A DNA stretch of 5,018 nt. Source: Phycisphaerales bacterium. GTDB taxonomy: Bacteria > Planctomycetota > Phycisphaerae > Phycisphaerales > UBA1924. The notes beneath the pieces are model-generated. The model was given only the letters and a program-made list of their open reading frames with translations, was not told the DNA's origin and searched no databases. Location of the stretch: contig JAGVLZ010000116.1 in the NCBI GenBank assembly GCA_020054055.1, positions 1-5,018 of the forward strand, read 5' to 3'. Positions 1 through 5,018 of this stretch are shown here, piece by piece; position 1 is the stretch's first letter; every line of letters begins with the position of its first letter. Position numbers and translations under genes: made by a program.

Positions 1-1
1 C

Positions 2-499
2 CGGCTCGCGGCTGCGATCGGCCGGCTCGGCGCGAAACGCCTCGTGATTCTCGGCGACATGATCCACGCGGCGGCGGGGCGATCCAGCGAGGTGTTCGAC
101 GCCTTCAACGAGTGGCGCGGGCGTCACGCGGCCTTGGACATGCTCCTTGTCCGGGGCAATCACGATGAACGCGCGGGCGATCCGCCGAACGAGTGGCGCA
201 TCGAATGCGTGCACAACCCGCACGCCGACGGCCCATTCCTATTTCAGCACGAACCCGGCGAGAGCAACACCGGCCACATCCTCTGCGGCCACATCCATCC
301 GGCCGTGCGGCTCTTCGGCCGCGCGGAATCGACGCTGCGCGCACCATGCTTCTGGGTCGGCGAACGATGCACCGTCCTCCCCGCTTTCGGCACGTTTACC
401 GGGGCGAAGGTGATCCATCCGCGCAAGGGAGACCGCGCCTTCGCGGTGGGAGATTCGGTGATCGAGGTCAAGGGTCTGGGCACGCTCACTCCTCGATGA
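2..499 (+). CDS. pdeM: Ligase-associated metallophosphoesterase PdeM, 5'-truncated
   Basis: Calcineurin-like metallophosphoesterase of the PdeM type, a predicted nuclease/phosphodiesterase of the bacterial ligase-associated DNA-repair cluster, acting in the cytoplasm. The frame is open to the left edge, so the GTG at 44 is internal: residues before it (RLAAAIGRLGAKRL) continue the domain. Visible metal-site motifs in order are LGDMIH (50-67), GNHD (155-166), an FQHEP histidine (239-253) and GHIHP (287-301). The downstream PCFW and LPAFGTFTG segments are characteristic of PdeM rather than SbcD or general phosphoesterases. The first DxH motif is expected a few dozen codons before position 1. 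The stop (TGA, 497-499) overlaps the end of the convergent lipoprotein gene by 14 bp. Family knowledge: pdeM usually sits beside an Lhr-like helicase and an ATP-dependent DNA ligase, which should therefore be looked for to the left. What is seen is the motifs; the repair role is known for the family only by association. Confidence 0.9.
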   Translation, partial: RLAAAIGRLGAKRLVILGDMIHAAAGRSSEVFDAFNEWRGRHAALDMLLVRGNHDERAGDPPNEWRIECVHNPHADGPFLFQHEPGESNTGHILCGHIHPAVRLFGRAESTLRAPCFWVGERCTVLPAFGTFTGAKVIHPRKGDRAFAVGDSVIEVKGLGTLTPR

Positions 500-1517
500 G
501 CCGCATGGCAATCACCTGGAGCATGTCCGGCTTGTCCTTCGGCCCCGGGCCGAGCAATATGAAGGGTCGCTCGGGGTCCGTCGTCGCCCGCGGCACATAT
601 GGTTCGCGGAGCAGCCGGACGGGTTCCTGCGCGCGCACGGCGCGTGCATCGCTCGTCAGCCGCTGGAGGAAAAGCCCATCATTCGTGGTCAGGAGCACGG
701 CCTGCCCAGCGCGAGCCGAAGCCCAGCAGCCCGCGATGGAGTGTCGCGCGAGTCTCTCACGACTCTCGCCCGAAACGATCGTCATGCACGCGGAGGACGC
801 GTCGAAGACAAGCCATGCGCCGTTCAACGACGGATCAAAGCCCGGGGGTGACCGCGACGCGGAGGCGCACAAACGGTAGGCAAGTTCGGCGGACTCGTTG
901 CTGCCTGGCGATTGAAGACCGAGCAATGAAAGCGCCTCCGGGCGAGGAAGCCCTTCGTGCGATTGTTCCCAAGTGCCGTATCGCAGGATGACATCGCCGG
1001 GCACGGCGCCGAACGGGCACAGGAGTTGAAACCCGTCCTCGTAAGCGATCCACCCGAGCACGGTGCCTTCGCTGATCCGCGGCGGCGGATCGACCGGCGT
1101 GGCCGTAGCGCCGTCGAGACGGAAGATCGCGATCGAGCAGTTCACCCCGACGTTCGAGCCGGGCCTCCCGATCATCTGCTCCCACTCCGGCGCCTCCCCC
1201 ACCTGCGTCGCCAGATACTTCCCATCCGGCGAGATCAGCGGCAGCACCAGCCCGTCGTACGGCACATACCCCAGCGGCTGGAGCGCCACCTTTGCCGATG
1301 AACTCTCGGAGCGCGCGGGATCGACGCGCGTGGTGAGCGCGGTGCGTGGCGACGAACCGGCCCGCTCCCGTGTGGTCGGGGTTCGTCGAGTGGTCGTGCG
1401 CTCTGTGATGCACGCCGGCAGACACATCAAAGCAGTCGCAGCGAAAAGCGAAGTCGCCGCCACAAACCCCCTCCCTTGCGGTCGGGGTTCCAACGGTCCT
1501 GGCGGGAACACGCTCAT
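486..1517 (-). CDS. Putative lipoprotein with PD40-like motif, coupled to the secretin gene
   Basis: A 343-residue protein of no family I recognise. Residues 19-36 form a hydrophobic leader ending in a lipobox-like LPAC (Cys36), so the mature protein is probably lipid-anchored. Residues 37-78 are a Thr/Arg/Ser-rich, likely disordered linker. Residues 92-105 read LPLISPDGKYLATQ, a good match to the PD40/TolB-type beta-propeller repeat. Later stretches (WIAYEDGFQLLCPF 156-169, NGAWLVFDAS 232-241, AVLLTTNDGLFLQRL 273-287) look like further degenerate blades, so a small or partial propeller is a reasonable guess. There are several cysteines (127, 167, 217, 244, 264) besides Cys36. The ATG overlaps the secretin stop as ATGA, and a weak GAGG (1528-1531) lies 10 nt before it. 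A competing GTG start at codon 19 (1463-1461) has a better ribosome binding site. Position at the end of a secretin operon suggests an accessory or pilotin-like role, but this is inference; it does not resemble known pilotins. Confidence 0.7.
   Translation of the reverse strand: MSVFPPGPLEPRPQGRGFVAATSLFAATALMCLPACITERTTTRRTPTTRERAGSSPRTALTTRVDPARSESSSAKVALQPLGYVPYDGLVLPLISPDGKYLATQVGEAPEWEQMIGRPGSNVGVNCSIAIFRLDGATATPVDPPPRISEGTVLGWIAYEDGFQLLCPFGAVPGDVILRYGTWEQSHEGLPRPEALSLLGLQSPGSNESAELAYRLCASASRSPPGFDPSLNGAWLVFDASSACMTIVSGESRERLARHSIAGCWASARAGQAVLLTTNDGLFLQRLTSDARAVRAQEPVRLLREPYVPRATTDPERPFILLGPGPKDKPDMLQVIAMRLIEE
1465..1489. repeat. Imperfect palindrome, probable dispersed small repeat
   Basis: AACCCC (1465-1470) and GGGGTT (1484-1489) are perfect inverted arms. 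Inside them, two mismatched pairs are followed by two more C-G pairs (1473-1474 with 1480-1481), leaving a short loop. The core CCCTCCCTTGCGGTCGGGG is a string I remember recurring in planctomycete genomes, including inside annotated proteins as phrases such as PLPCGRGS. That recollection is not checked here. The element falls in frame within codons 10-18 of the lipoprotein gene, encoding EPRPQGRGF just before the hydrophobic leader, and its purine-rich strand supplies a Shine-Dalgarno-like GGAGG. Confidence 0.5.
1470..1474 (-). promoter_or_regulatory. Ribosome binding site for an alternative lipoprotein start
   Basis: GGAGG on the minus strand, 6 nt before a GTG at 1463-1461 that is codon 19 of the lipoprotein gene. 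Starting there gives a 325-residue protein whose leader begins directly with VAATSLFAATALMCLPAC. This site is stronger and better spaced than the GAGG before the annotated ATG. Against it, the short form has no basic residue before the hydrophobic segment, while the long form has arginines at 12 and 16, and the ATG is directly coupled to the secretin stop. Confidence 0.4.
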
Positions 1518-4123
1518 GGCGTCGAATCCTCGTCGTGCGTTTCCGGGGACAATGGCGGCTCCGTCGGCACATCGCCCAGTTCAGGCTCCCCCGTCGTCCC
1601 CTTCAACTCCGACTTCAGCACCTCCAGCCTCTGACGATAGGGTTCGTTGACGCTCGACGCTTCTTCGGGATTGTCCACCACGATCGGCGTGATGAACGCG
1701 ACCAGTTCCGTGCGCGTCTCCTGCTTGTCGATGCTCGTGAAGAGCGCCCCCAGCAGCGGGATATCTCCGAGCAGCGGCACCTTCCGCTTGATGTCCGAGA
1801 TCTCGCTGCGCAGGATGCCGCTGATGACGATCGTCTGCCCGTTGCGGACGATCAGTTGCGTCGTTGTCTCGCGCCGATCGACGATGAACCCGCCCAGCAC
1901 CGTCTGCTGCGGTTGGATGGACGACAGTTCGAGATTCACGCGCAGATCGACATCGCGGTTGACCGTGATCCGAGGCCGCACGCGAAGCTGGATGCCCACC
2001 GCGCGGTAGTCGAACGACTGCGTGACATTGCCCTGCGAGTTGACCTGCGAATCGGTGATGAATGGGATGTCCTGCCCGTCGAAGAACTCCGCCTCCTGAT
2101 TGTCCCCCGTGAAGACCCGCGGCTCGGAAAGAATCTTCACCCCGGTCTTCTGGTTCAGCGCCTGGAGAAGGACGTTCAAGTCGGTGTTGACATTCAGCAC
2201 GGATGTATCGAAGAGCCCGGAAAGAAAGTTGTTCTTGGAGTTCTGCGAATCGACGCCGAGGCTCGCCGCGTTGTCGGGGTTGTTCGTCGTGATGTCCTGG
2301 TTCGACCAGCGAAGCCCGAGCGCCGTCGCGTCTTCGAGCGAAACTTCCGCGACGATCGCCGAGAGGAGCACCTGCCGCCCCGGCTTGTCGATCGACTGGA
2401 TCAACTCCACCACGCTCCGCCTGTACTCCGGCGGCGCGAGCACCATCACGGCGTTCTGCCGCCACACAGGGACGATGCGAACCTTCGACACGAGGTTCGA
2501 CGTGCCCCGGCTGTCCGACGGCGGCCGCGCACGCTGCCACCAGAAGTTGATCGTCTCGGCGCTCGCGTTCGCGTTCTGCTGGTTCGCCGTGTCCGTGTTC
2601 GCACTCGAAGTCTGGTCGGATGCAAACGGGCTTGCGTTGGACGAATCCTCGGTCAGCCCCGATTCGCTCCGCCTCAGCGATGCGAGCGTTCCCTCCTGCG
2701 CCAACAGCGTGTTCAACTGCTCCGCGAGATCCTCGCTCGATGCGTGCTTGAGTTCAACGATCTCGGGCAGCCCAACCGTCTGCGGCTGATCGATCCCCGC
2801 GATGATCTCGTCGATCACCGAGAGATTGTCGGGAGTCTTTGAGACGACGACGAGGCGCCCCGCCTCCGGGATCGCCTGGAAGGAGAACTGCCCCGCGAGC
2901 CGACCGACACCCTGCGATGACGTGGCGGAAGTGGTCGCCCCGCTCGGCGAGCCGAAAAGCCCCTGGAGCAGGTCGCGCACCTTCACCGGGTCCGAGTTCT
3001 TCAGGTCGTAGATCTTCGGCGCGACGGCCTCTTCCGGCAGCGGCTGGTCCCACACATCGCCGATCAGTTTGCGCACCTCGTCGAGGATCGCCTGCTCCGC
3101 GAGAACGGTGACCGAGTTCTGTTGCTTGTTCGCCGTCACGCGCAGATTGGGAGATGAGCCGACCGCGCCGCTTTCTCCTTGGCCTGCCCGCCCCCCTTGT
3201 TGAGCGCCGCCCCGCCCACCTTGCTGATTGGCTCCACCCGCTCCGCCGCCTCCACGCTGACCCTGCGCGCCACCACCACCCGCGCCGCCCGGCCCATCGC
3301 CACCCCCGAAGAATCGCTGGAATGGATTCTGCTGTCCCCCCTGCTGCTGGTTTTGTCCGCCGCGCTGTTGCTCGTACAGGTCGCGGATGTTCGTCGCGAT
3401 CTGTTCCGCATCGGCGTATCGAAGCCGGAACGTCTCGGTTGTCAGCGACGCGGAACTCGGACGATCGAGCGAGGTGATCAGGCGCTCCAGCCGTTGCAGG
3501 AGCGACATGTTCCCGCGCACGACGATCTGATTCGATTCCTCATCGACCGCCATCGTCGCGTAGTCGGGGATGGATTCCTTCAGCACCTCGCCGATGTTTT
3601 TCGCGGAGGCGTGGCGCAGCGCGTAGACCTTCTCCGCGATCGAGCCGAAGTCGGCGCGTTTCAGCGTGGATTCGTCCCCCCCCATCACCGGCACGTCCTG
3701 CCGCTCGATCTCCGCGATGTCGCGCAGCGTGATCAGATCAGGGGTCTCCACGACCGCGATCCCCGCCTGCTGGAGCGCGAGCAGAACCAGGTCCAGCGCC
3801 TGCCCCTGCGGGATCGGCTTGTCATTCAGGATCGTGATCCGCCGCGACATCACCTCGGTCTGGGGCAGGACCACCTTGCCCGTCGATTCGACGATGAAGG
3901 GGACCACCTGCTCGACCGTGACATTCTTGAACGCCAGCGTCGTCGTCTTGCCGTCTGGTACTCGACGGCCGAGCGCATCGGTCGGCTCGACAACCGGCGC
4001 AGCCTCCACTGCTTCCTTGTCTTCCTGCGCGAGCGCAACGGGCGCACAGGCATGGACCACGAGCAGCGCCGCGAGCGCCCATTCGCGGGAGGAGACGCCG
4101 CTTATTCGCGAGAAATGACCCAT
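1514..4123 (-). CDS. gspD: Type II secretion system secretin GspD
   Basis: Outer-membrane channel subunit of a type II secretion or related pilus machine (869 residues; GspD is usually about 650-750). Residues 1-32 are a signal peptide, with hydrophobic stretch 16-32 and likely cleavage after ALA32. An N0-like domain spans about 61-140. Four ring-building repeats follow: about 166-222, 231-361, 371-447 and 455-583, each ending in D-x-P (LDRP, WDQP, IDQP, IDKP). The secretin barrel domain runs about 584-815 and contains ILSEPRVFTGDNQEAEFF (664-681) and DIPFIT (685-690). The secretin family signature lies at 762-795, ending in VPLLGDIPLLGALF; it has Ser768 where Gly/Ala is usual. The C-terminal 50 residues are acidic and proline-rich, with no clear pilotin-binding S domain. 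The ATG lies 3 nt after the stop of the GspC-like gene, with AGGAG 12 nt upstream. Absence of AMIN domains argues for GspD over PilQ. Low-complexity inserts explain most of the extra length. Confidence 0.95.
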   Translation of the reverse strand: MGHFSRISGVSSREWALAALLVVHACAPVALAQEDKEAVEAAPVVEPTDALGRRVPDGKTTTLAFKNVTVEQVVPFIVESTGKVVLPQTEVMSRRITILNDKPIPQGQALDLVLLALQQAGIAVVETPDLITLRDIAEIERQDVPVMGGDESTLKRADFGSIAEKVYALRHASAKNIGEVLKESIPDYATMAVDEESNQIVVRGNMSLLQRLERLITSLDRPSSASLTTETFRLRYADAEQIATNIRDLYEQQRGGQNQQQGGQQNPFQRFFGGGDGPGGAGGGGAQGQRGGGGAGGANQQGGRGGAQQGGRAGQGESGAVGSSPNLRVTANKQQNSVTVLAEQAILDEVRKLIGDVWDQPLPEEAVAPKIYDLKNSDPVKVRDLLQGLFGSPSGATTSATSSQGVGRLAGQFSFQAIPEAGRLVVVSKTPDNLSVIDEIIAGIDQPQTVGLPEIVELKHASSEDLAEQLNTLLAQEGTLASLRRSESGLTEDSSNASPFASDQTSSANTDTANQQNANASAETINFWWQRARPPSDSRGTSNLVSKVRIVPVWRQNAVMVLAPPEYRRSVVELIQSIDKPGRQVLLSAIVAEVSLEDATALGLRWSNQDITTNNPDNAASLGVDSQNSKNNFLSGLFDTSVLNVNTDLNVLLQALNQKTGVKILSEPRVFTGDNQEAEFFDGQDIPFITDSQVNSQGNVTQSFDYRAVGIQLRVRPRITVNRDVDLRVNLELSSIQPQQTVLGGFIVDRRETTTQLIVRNGQTIVISGILRSEISDIKRKVPLLGDIPLLGALFTSIDKQETRTELVAFITPIVVDNPEEASSVNEPYRQRLEVLKSELKGTTGEPELGDVPTEPPLSPETHDEDSTP
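2375..2761 (-). other. gspD: Extra (fourth) ring-building repeat of the secretin with a Ser/Asn-rich insert
   Basis: Secretin residues 455-583. The repeat opens with IVELKHASSEDLAEQLNTLL and closes with VRIVPVWRQNAVMVLAPP...IQSIDKP, the same beta-alpha-beta-beta-alpha pattern as the three repeats before it. Residues about 484-545 (bases 2489-2674) between the two halves are an insert rich in Ser, Asn, Thr and Asp that contains an isolated aromatic patch, NFWWQ (526-530). Canonical GspD has N0 followed by three such domains (N1-N3), so this one appears additional. Boundaries are by eye. Confidence 0.6.
3158..3373 (-). other. gspD: Gly/Gln-rich low-complexity insert in the secretin
   Basis: Secretin residues 251-322, inside the second ring-building repeat, between the first helix (ADAEQIATNIRDLY) and the returning strands (PNLRVTANKQQNSVTVLAE). 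It is almost entirely Gly, Gln, Ala, Asn and Arg, apart from a short aromatic island NPFQRFFGGG (266-275). Glycine-rich loops in periplasmic domains are common in secretins, but this one is long. It is probably a flexible loop facing the channel or the periplasm; its role is unknown. Confidence 0.75.
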
Positions 4124-4126
4124 GGT

Positions 4127-4714
4127 TTACGGTTTCTCCTCTGACGATTCGGGGTCGGACGCGGGCTTTTCTTTCGGGACCGCTTCGAGGAACTGCTGCG
4201 TCGTTCGATCAAACAAGGGCACATCCCACTCCTGCCCGCTCCACTCGATCCTCGCTCCCCACGGCGAGTTGATCGAGATGATGCGCAGCCCGCCGCTCGC
4301 CGCCTCGTCGCTCCGCAGCCGCGTGCCGTTGTCGAACCACACCACGCCGTTGATCGTGGCGATGACCGCCGGCCCGCCGTACTTGGATGGCGGCGGCGTC
4401 TCCGGCTCCGAATCCTCCGCGACCGGTGGGGGTGGCGGCGGCGCGCCCGGGATGAAGAACATCGAGCGGCCATCGACCTGAGCCAACTGATCCTTGAATG
4501 ACTCGCGGAACGATTCGACCCGCGATGAATCGGGCGCTGGTTCAATCCCGGTGTTCGCCGATGGCGAAAAAGCGGCGCGTGCAACGCCGGGCACCCCGGC
4601 AACCATCGCGTAGCACGCCAGCGCGATCGCGCCGAGCGCGCACCACCCCCAAGGTCCGAGCGAACGCATCGCCCGAGAAGTCTCAGACCATGCGCCTAGG
4701 CGTTCGCGCCCCAT
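4127..4714 (-). CDS. GspC/PilP-like single-pass inner-membrane protein
   Basis: A 195-residue protein counted from the ATG at 4714-4712, which overlaps the upstream stop as TGATG. An upstream in-frame GTG at 4747 would add 11 residues but lies well inside the upstream gene and is less likely. An N-terminal cytoplasmic stretch with basic residues is followed by a membrane segment at about 22-44 (WGWCALGAIALACYAMVAGV) and then a periplasmic region. A proline-rich linker (PPPPPP 92-97, PPP 107-109) leads to a small beta-rich domain at about 111-177 (PAVIATINGVVWFDNG, LRIISINSPWGARIEW, QEWDVPLF). Size, topology and position immediately before a secretin fit GspC or PilP, whose HR domain binds the secretin N0 domain and links it to the inner-membrane platform. 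No PDZ domain is present, unlike full-length GspC. Sequence similarity to the HR domain is only suggestive, so the role is inferred mainly from context. The C-terminal tail is charged (Lys/Glu/Ser/Pro). Confidence 0.6.
   Translation of the reverse strand: MGRERLGAWSETSRAMRSLGPWGWCALGAIALACYAMVAGVPGVARAAFSPSANTGIEPAPDSSRVESFRESFKDQLAQVDGRSMFFIPGAPPPPPPVAEDSEPETPPPSKYGGPAVIATINGVVWFDNGTRLRSDEAASGGLRIISINSPWGARIEWSGQEWDVPLFDRTTQQFLEAVPKEKPASDPESSEEKP
4136..4140 (-). promoter_or_regulatory. Ribosome binding site of gspD
   Basis: AGGAG on the minus strand, 12 nt before the gspD ATG. It lies within the last codons of the upstream gene (Glu-Glu-Lys-Pro-stop), so initiation at gspD is likely tied to translation of that gene. 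The spacing is longer than the usual 5-9 nt. Confidence 0.55.
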
Positions 4715-5018
4715 CACGCACCCCCCCGCTTCGGCGTGACCACCCACGTCTCGGGCGACAGGCTCACCTGCACCGACTTCTTCCCTTCACGCTCCACTTT
4801 GCGGATGATGACCCGCCCGACGCTCGTCACCTCGGTCGCCTGCTCCAACGCCGCAAGAATCTCCATCGCGACCGCGGGCGAGGACTCAAAGTCCACATCG
4901 AGCACCAGCCGCTGCCCCTGCTGCCCCTCGGGGATCAGTCCCGCGAAGGCCGCGCGGCCCAGCGGCACGAGCGCCCGTGTACGGATGGTGAGCGCCGTGA
5001 CATTCTTGTCGCGAAGAA
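4714..5018 (-). CDS. GspM/PilO-like protein, C-terminal domain, truncated by window edge
   Basis: The frame is open to the right edge, so the GTG at 4968 is not needed as a start; 100 complete codons are visible. The last 65 residues have a beta-alpha-beta-beta layout: a strand RLVLDVDFESS, a helix AVAMEILAALEQATEV, then two strands GRVIIRKVERE and KSVQVSLSPETWVV. This matches the ferredoxin-like C-terminal domain of GspM and PilO, in which a phrase like VDFEGSYAALLRFLAALE is typical. Those proteins are bitopic inner-membrane components of the assembly platform, with this domain in the periplasm. The N-terminal membrane segment and coiled coil would lie beyond the window. The position directly before a GspC/PilP-like gene and a secretin supports the call. 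GspM versus PilO cannot be decided from this fragment. Confidence 0.6.
   Translation of the reverse strand, partial: LRDKNVTALTIRTRALVPLGRAAFAGLIPEGQQGQRLVLDVDFESSPAVAMEILAALEQATEVTSVGRVIIRKVEREGKKSVQVSLSPETWVVTPKRGGA

Noticed and set aside
540..552. CGGCCC-C-GGGCCG inverted repeat as a possible terminator
   Set aside because: The spacer is one base, no T-run follows, and it lies inside the lipoprotein coding region. GC-rich palindromes like this are expected by chance.
193..879. 228-codon plus-strand open frame crossing the pdeM end and the lipoprotein gene
   Set aside because: It overlaps pdeM in another frame and runs antisense to the lipoprotein, with no plausible protein features.
1535..2842. 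435-codon open frame on the plus strand, antisense to gspD
   Set aside because: The translation is Arg/Leu/Asp-rich with no domain. It arises from the high GC of the opposite coding strand, where the GspD reading is unmistakable.
3179..4144. 321-codon plus-strand open frame opposite the start of gspD
   Set aside because: Shadow of the gspD N0-N2 region, with composition typical of antisense frames and no recognisable motif.
4621..4632. 12-bp perfect palindrome GCGCGATCGCGC containing the HIP1-like octamer
   Set aside because: A single copy within the coding sequence of the membrane segment (Ala-Leu-Gly-Ala-Ile-Ala), explained by codon choice in a GC-rich genome.
4715..4747. Upstream GTG start for the GspC-like gene, adding 11 residues
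   Set aside because: It lies 31 nt inside the upstream gene and lacks a good ribosome binding site; the ATG at 4714 gives a tidy TGATG coupling.
4966..4968. GTG as the start of an 84-residue protein at the right end
   Set aside because: The same frame stays open to the window edge, and the GspM/PilO-like fold implies a longer protein that begins outside the window.

Overview
This is a GC-rich window that is almost entirely coding. It holds two gene blocks that converge near position 490. The best guess for the source is a planctomycete, possibly the Phycisphaerae lineage. The grounds are the GC content, a T2SS-like secretin carrying glycine/glutamine-rich inserts, short translationally coupled inner-membrane genes beside it, and a palindromic repeat of a kind I remember from planctomycete genomes. 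No rRNA or marker gene is present, so the assignment is inference only.

Left end, plus strand (about 2-499): the C-terminal part of a calcineurin-like metallophosphoesterase that closely resembles PdeM, the nuclease of the ligase-associated DNA-repair cluster. Its N-terminus, including the first metal motif, lies before the window.

Rest of the window, minus strand (5018 down to 486): four genes in one tightly packed operon, read right to left. (1) The C-terminal end of a GspM/PilO-like protein with a ferredoxin-like fold (4714-5018, truncated by the window edge). (2) A 195-residue single-pass membrane protein with a proline-rich linker and a small C-terminal beta domain, the likely GspC/PilP counterpart (4127-4714). 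(3) An 869-residue outer-membrane secretin, GspD (1514-4123). (4) A 343-residue predicted lipoprotein with a TolB/PD40-like motif and no recognised family (486-1517). The junctions are a TGATG overlap, a 3-nt gap and an ATGA overlap, so the genes are probably co-translated. No promoter is visible; transcription must begin to the right of the window.

The machine implied is the periplasm-spanning part of a type II secretion or type IV pilus-like apparatus. GspM/PilO and GspC/PilP link the inner-membrane platform to the secretin ring. The order M/O, C/P, D/Q matches the pilO-pilP-pilQ order, while the secretin itself is GspD-like. The points most worth a second look are the secretin's apparent fourth ring-building repeat, the uncharacterised lipoprotein fused translationally to the secretin gene, the palindromic repeat that falls within that lipoprotein's leader and creates a competing start, and a G-run slippery site at the GspM/GspC junction. 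No RNA gene, CRISPR array, insertion sequence or origin was seen, and no non-coding gap exceeds a few bases.
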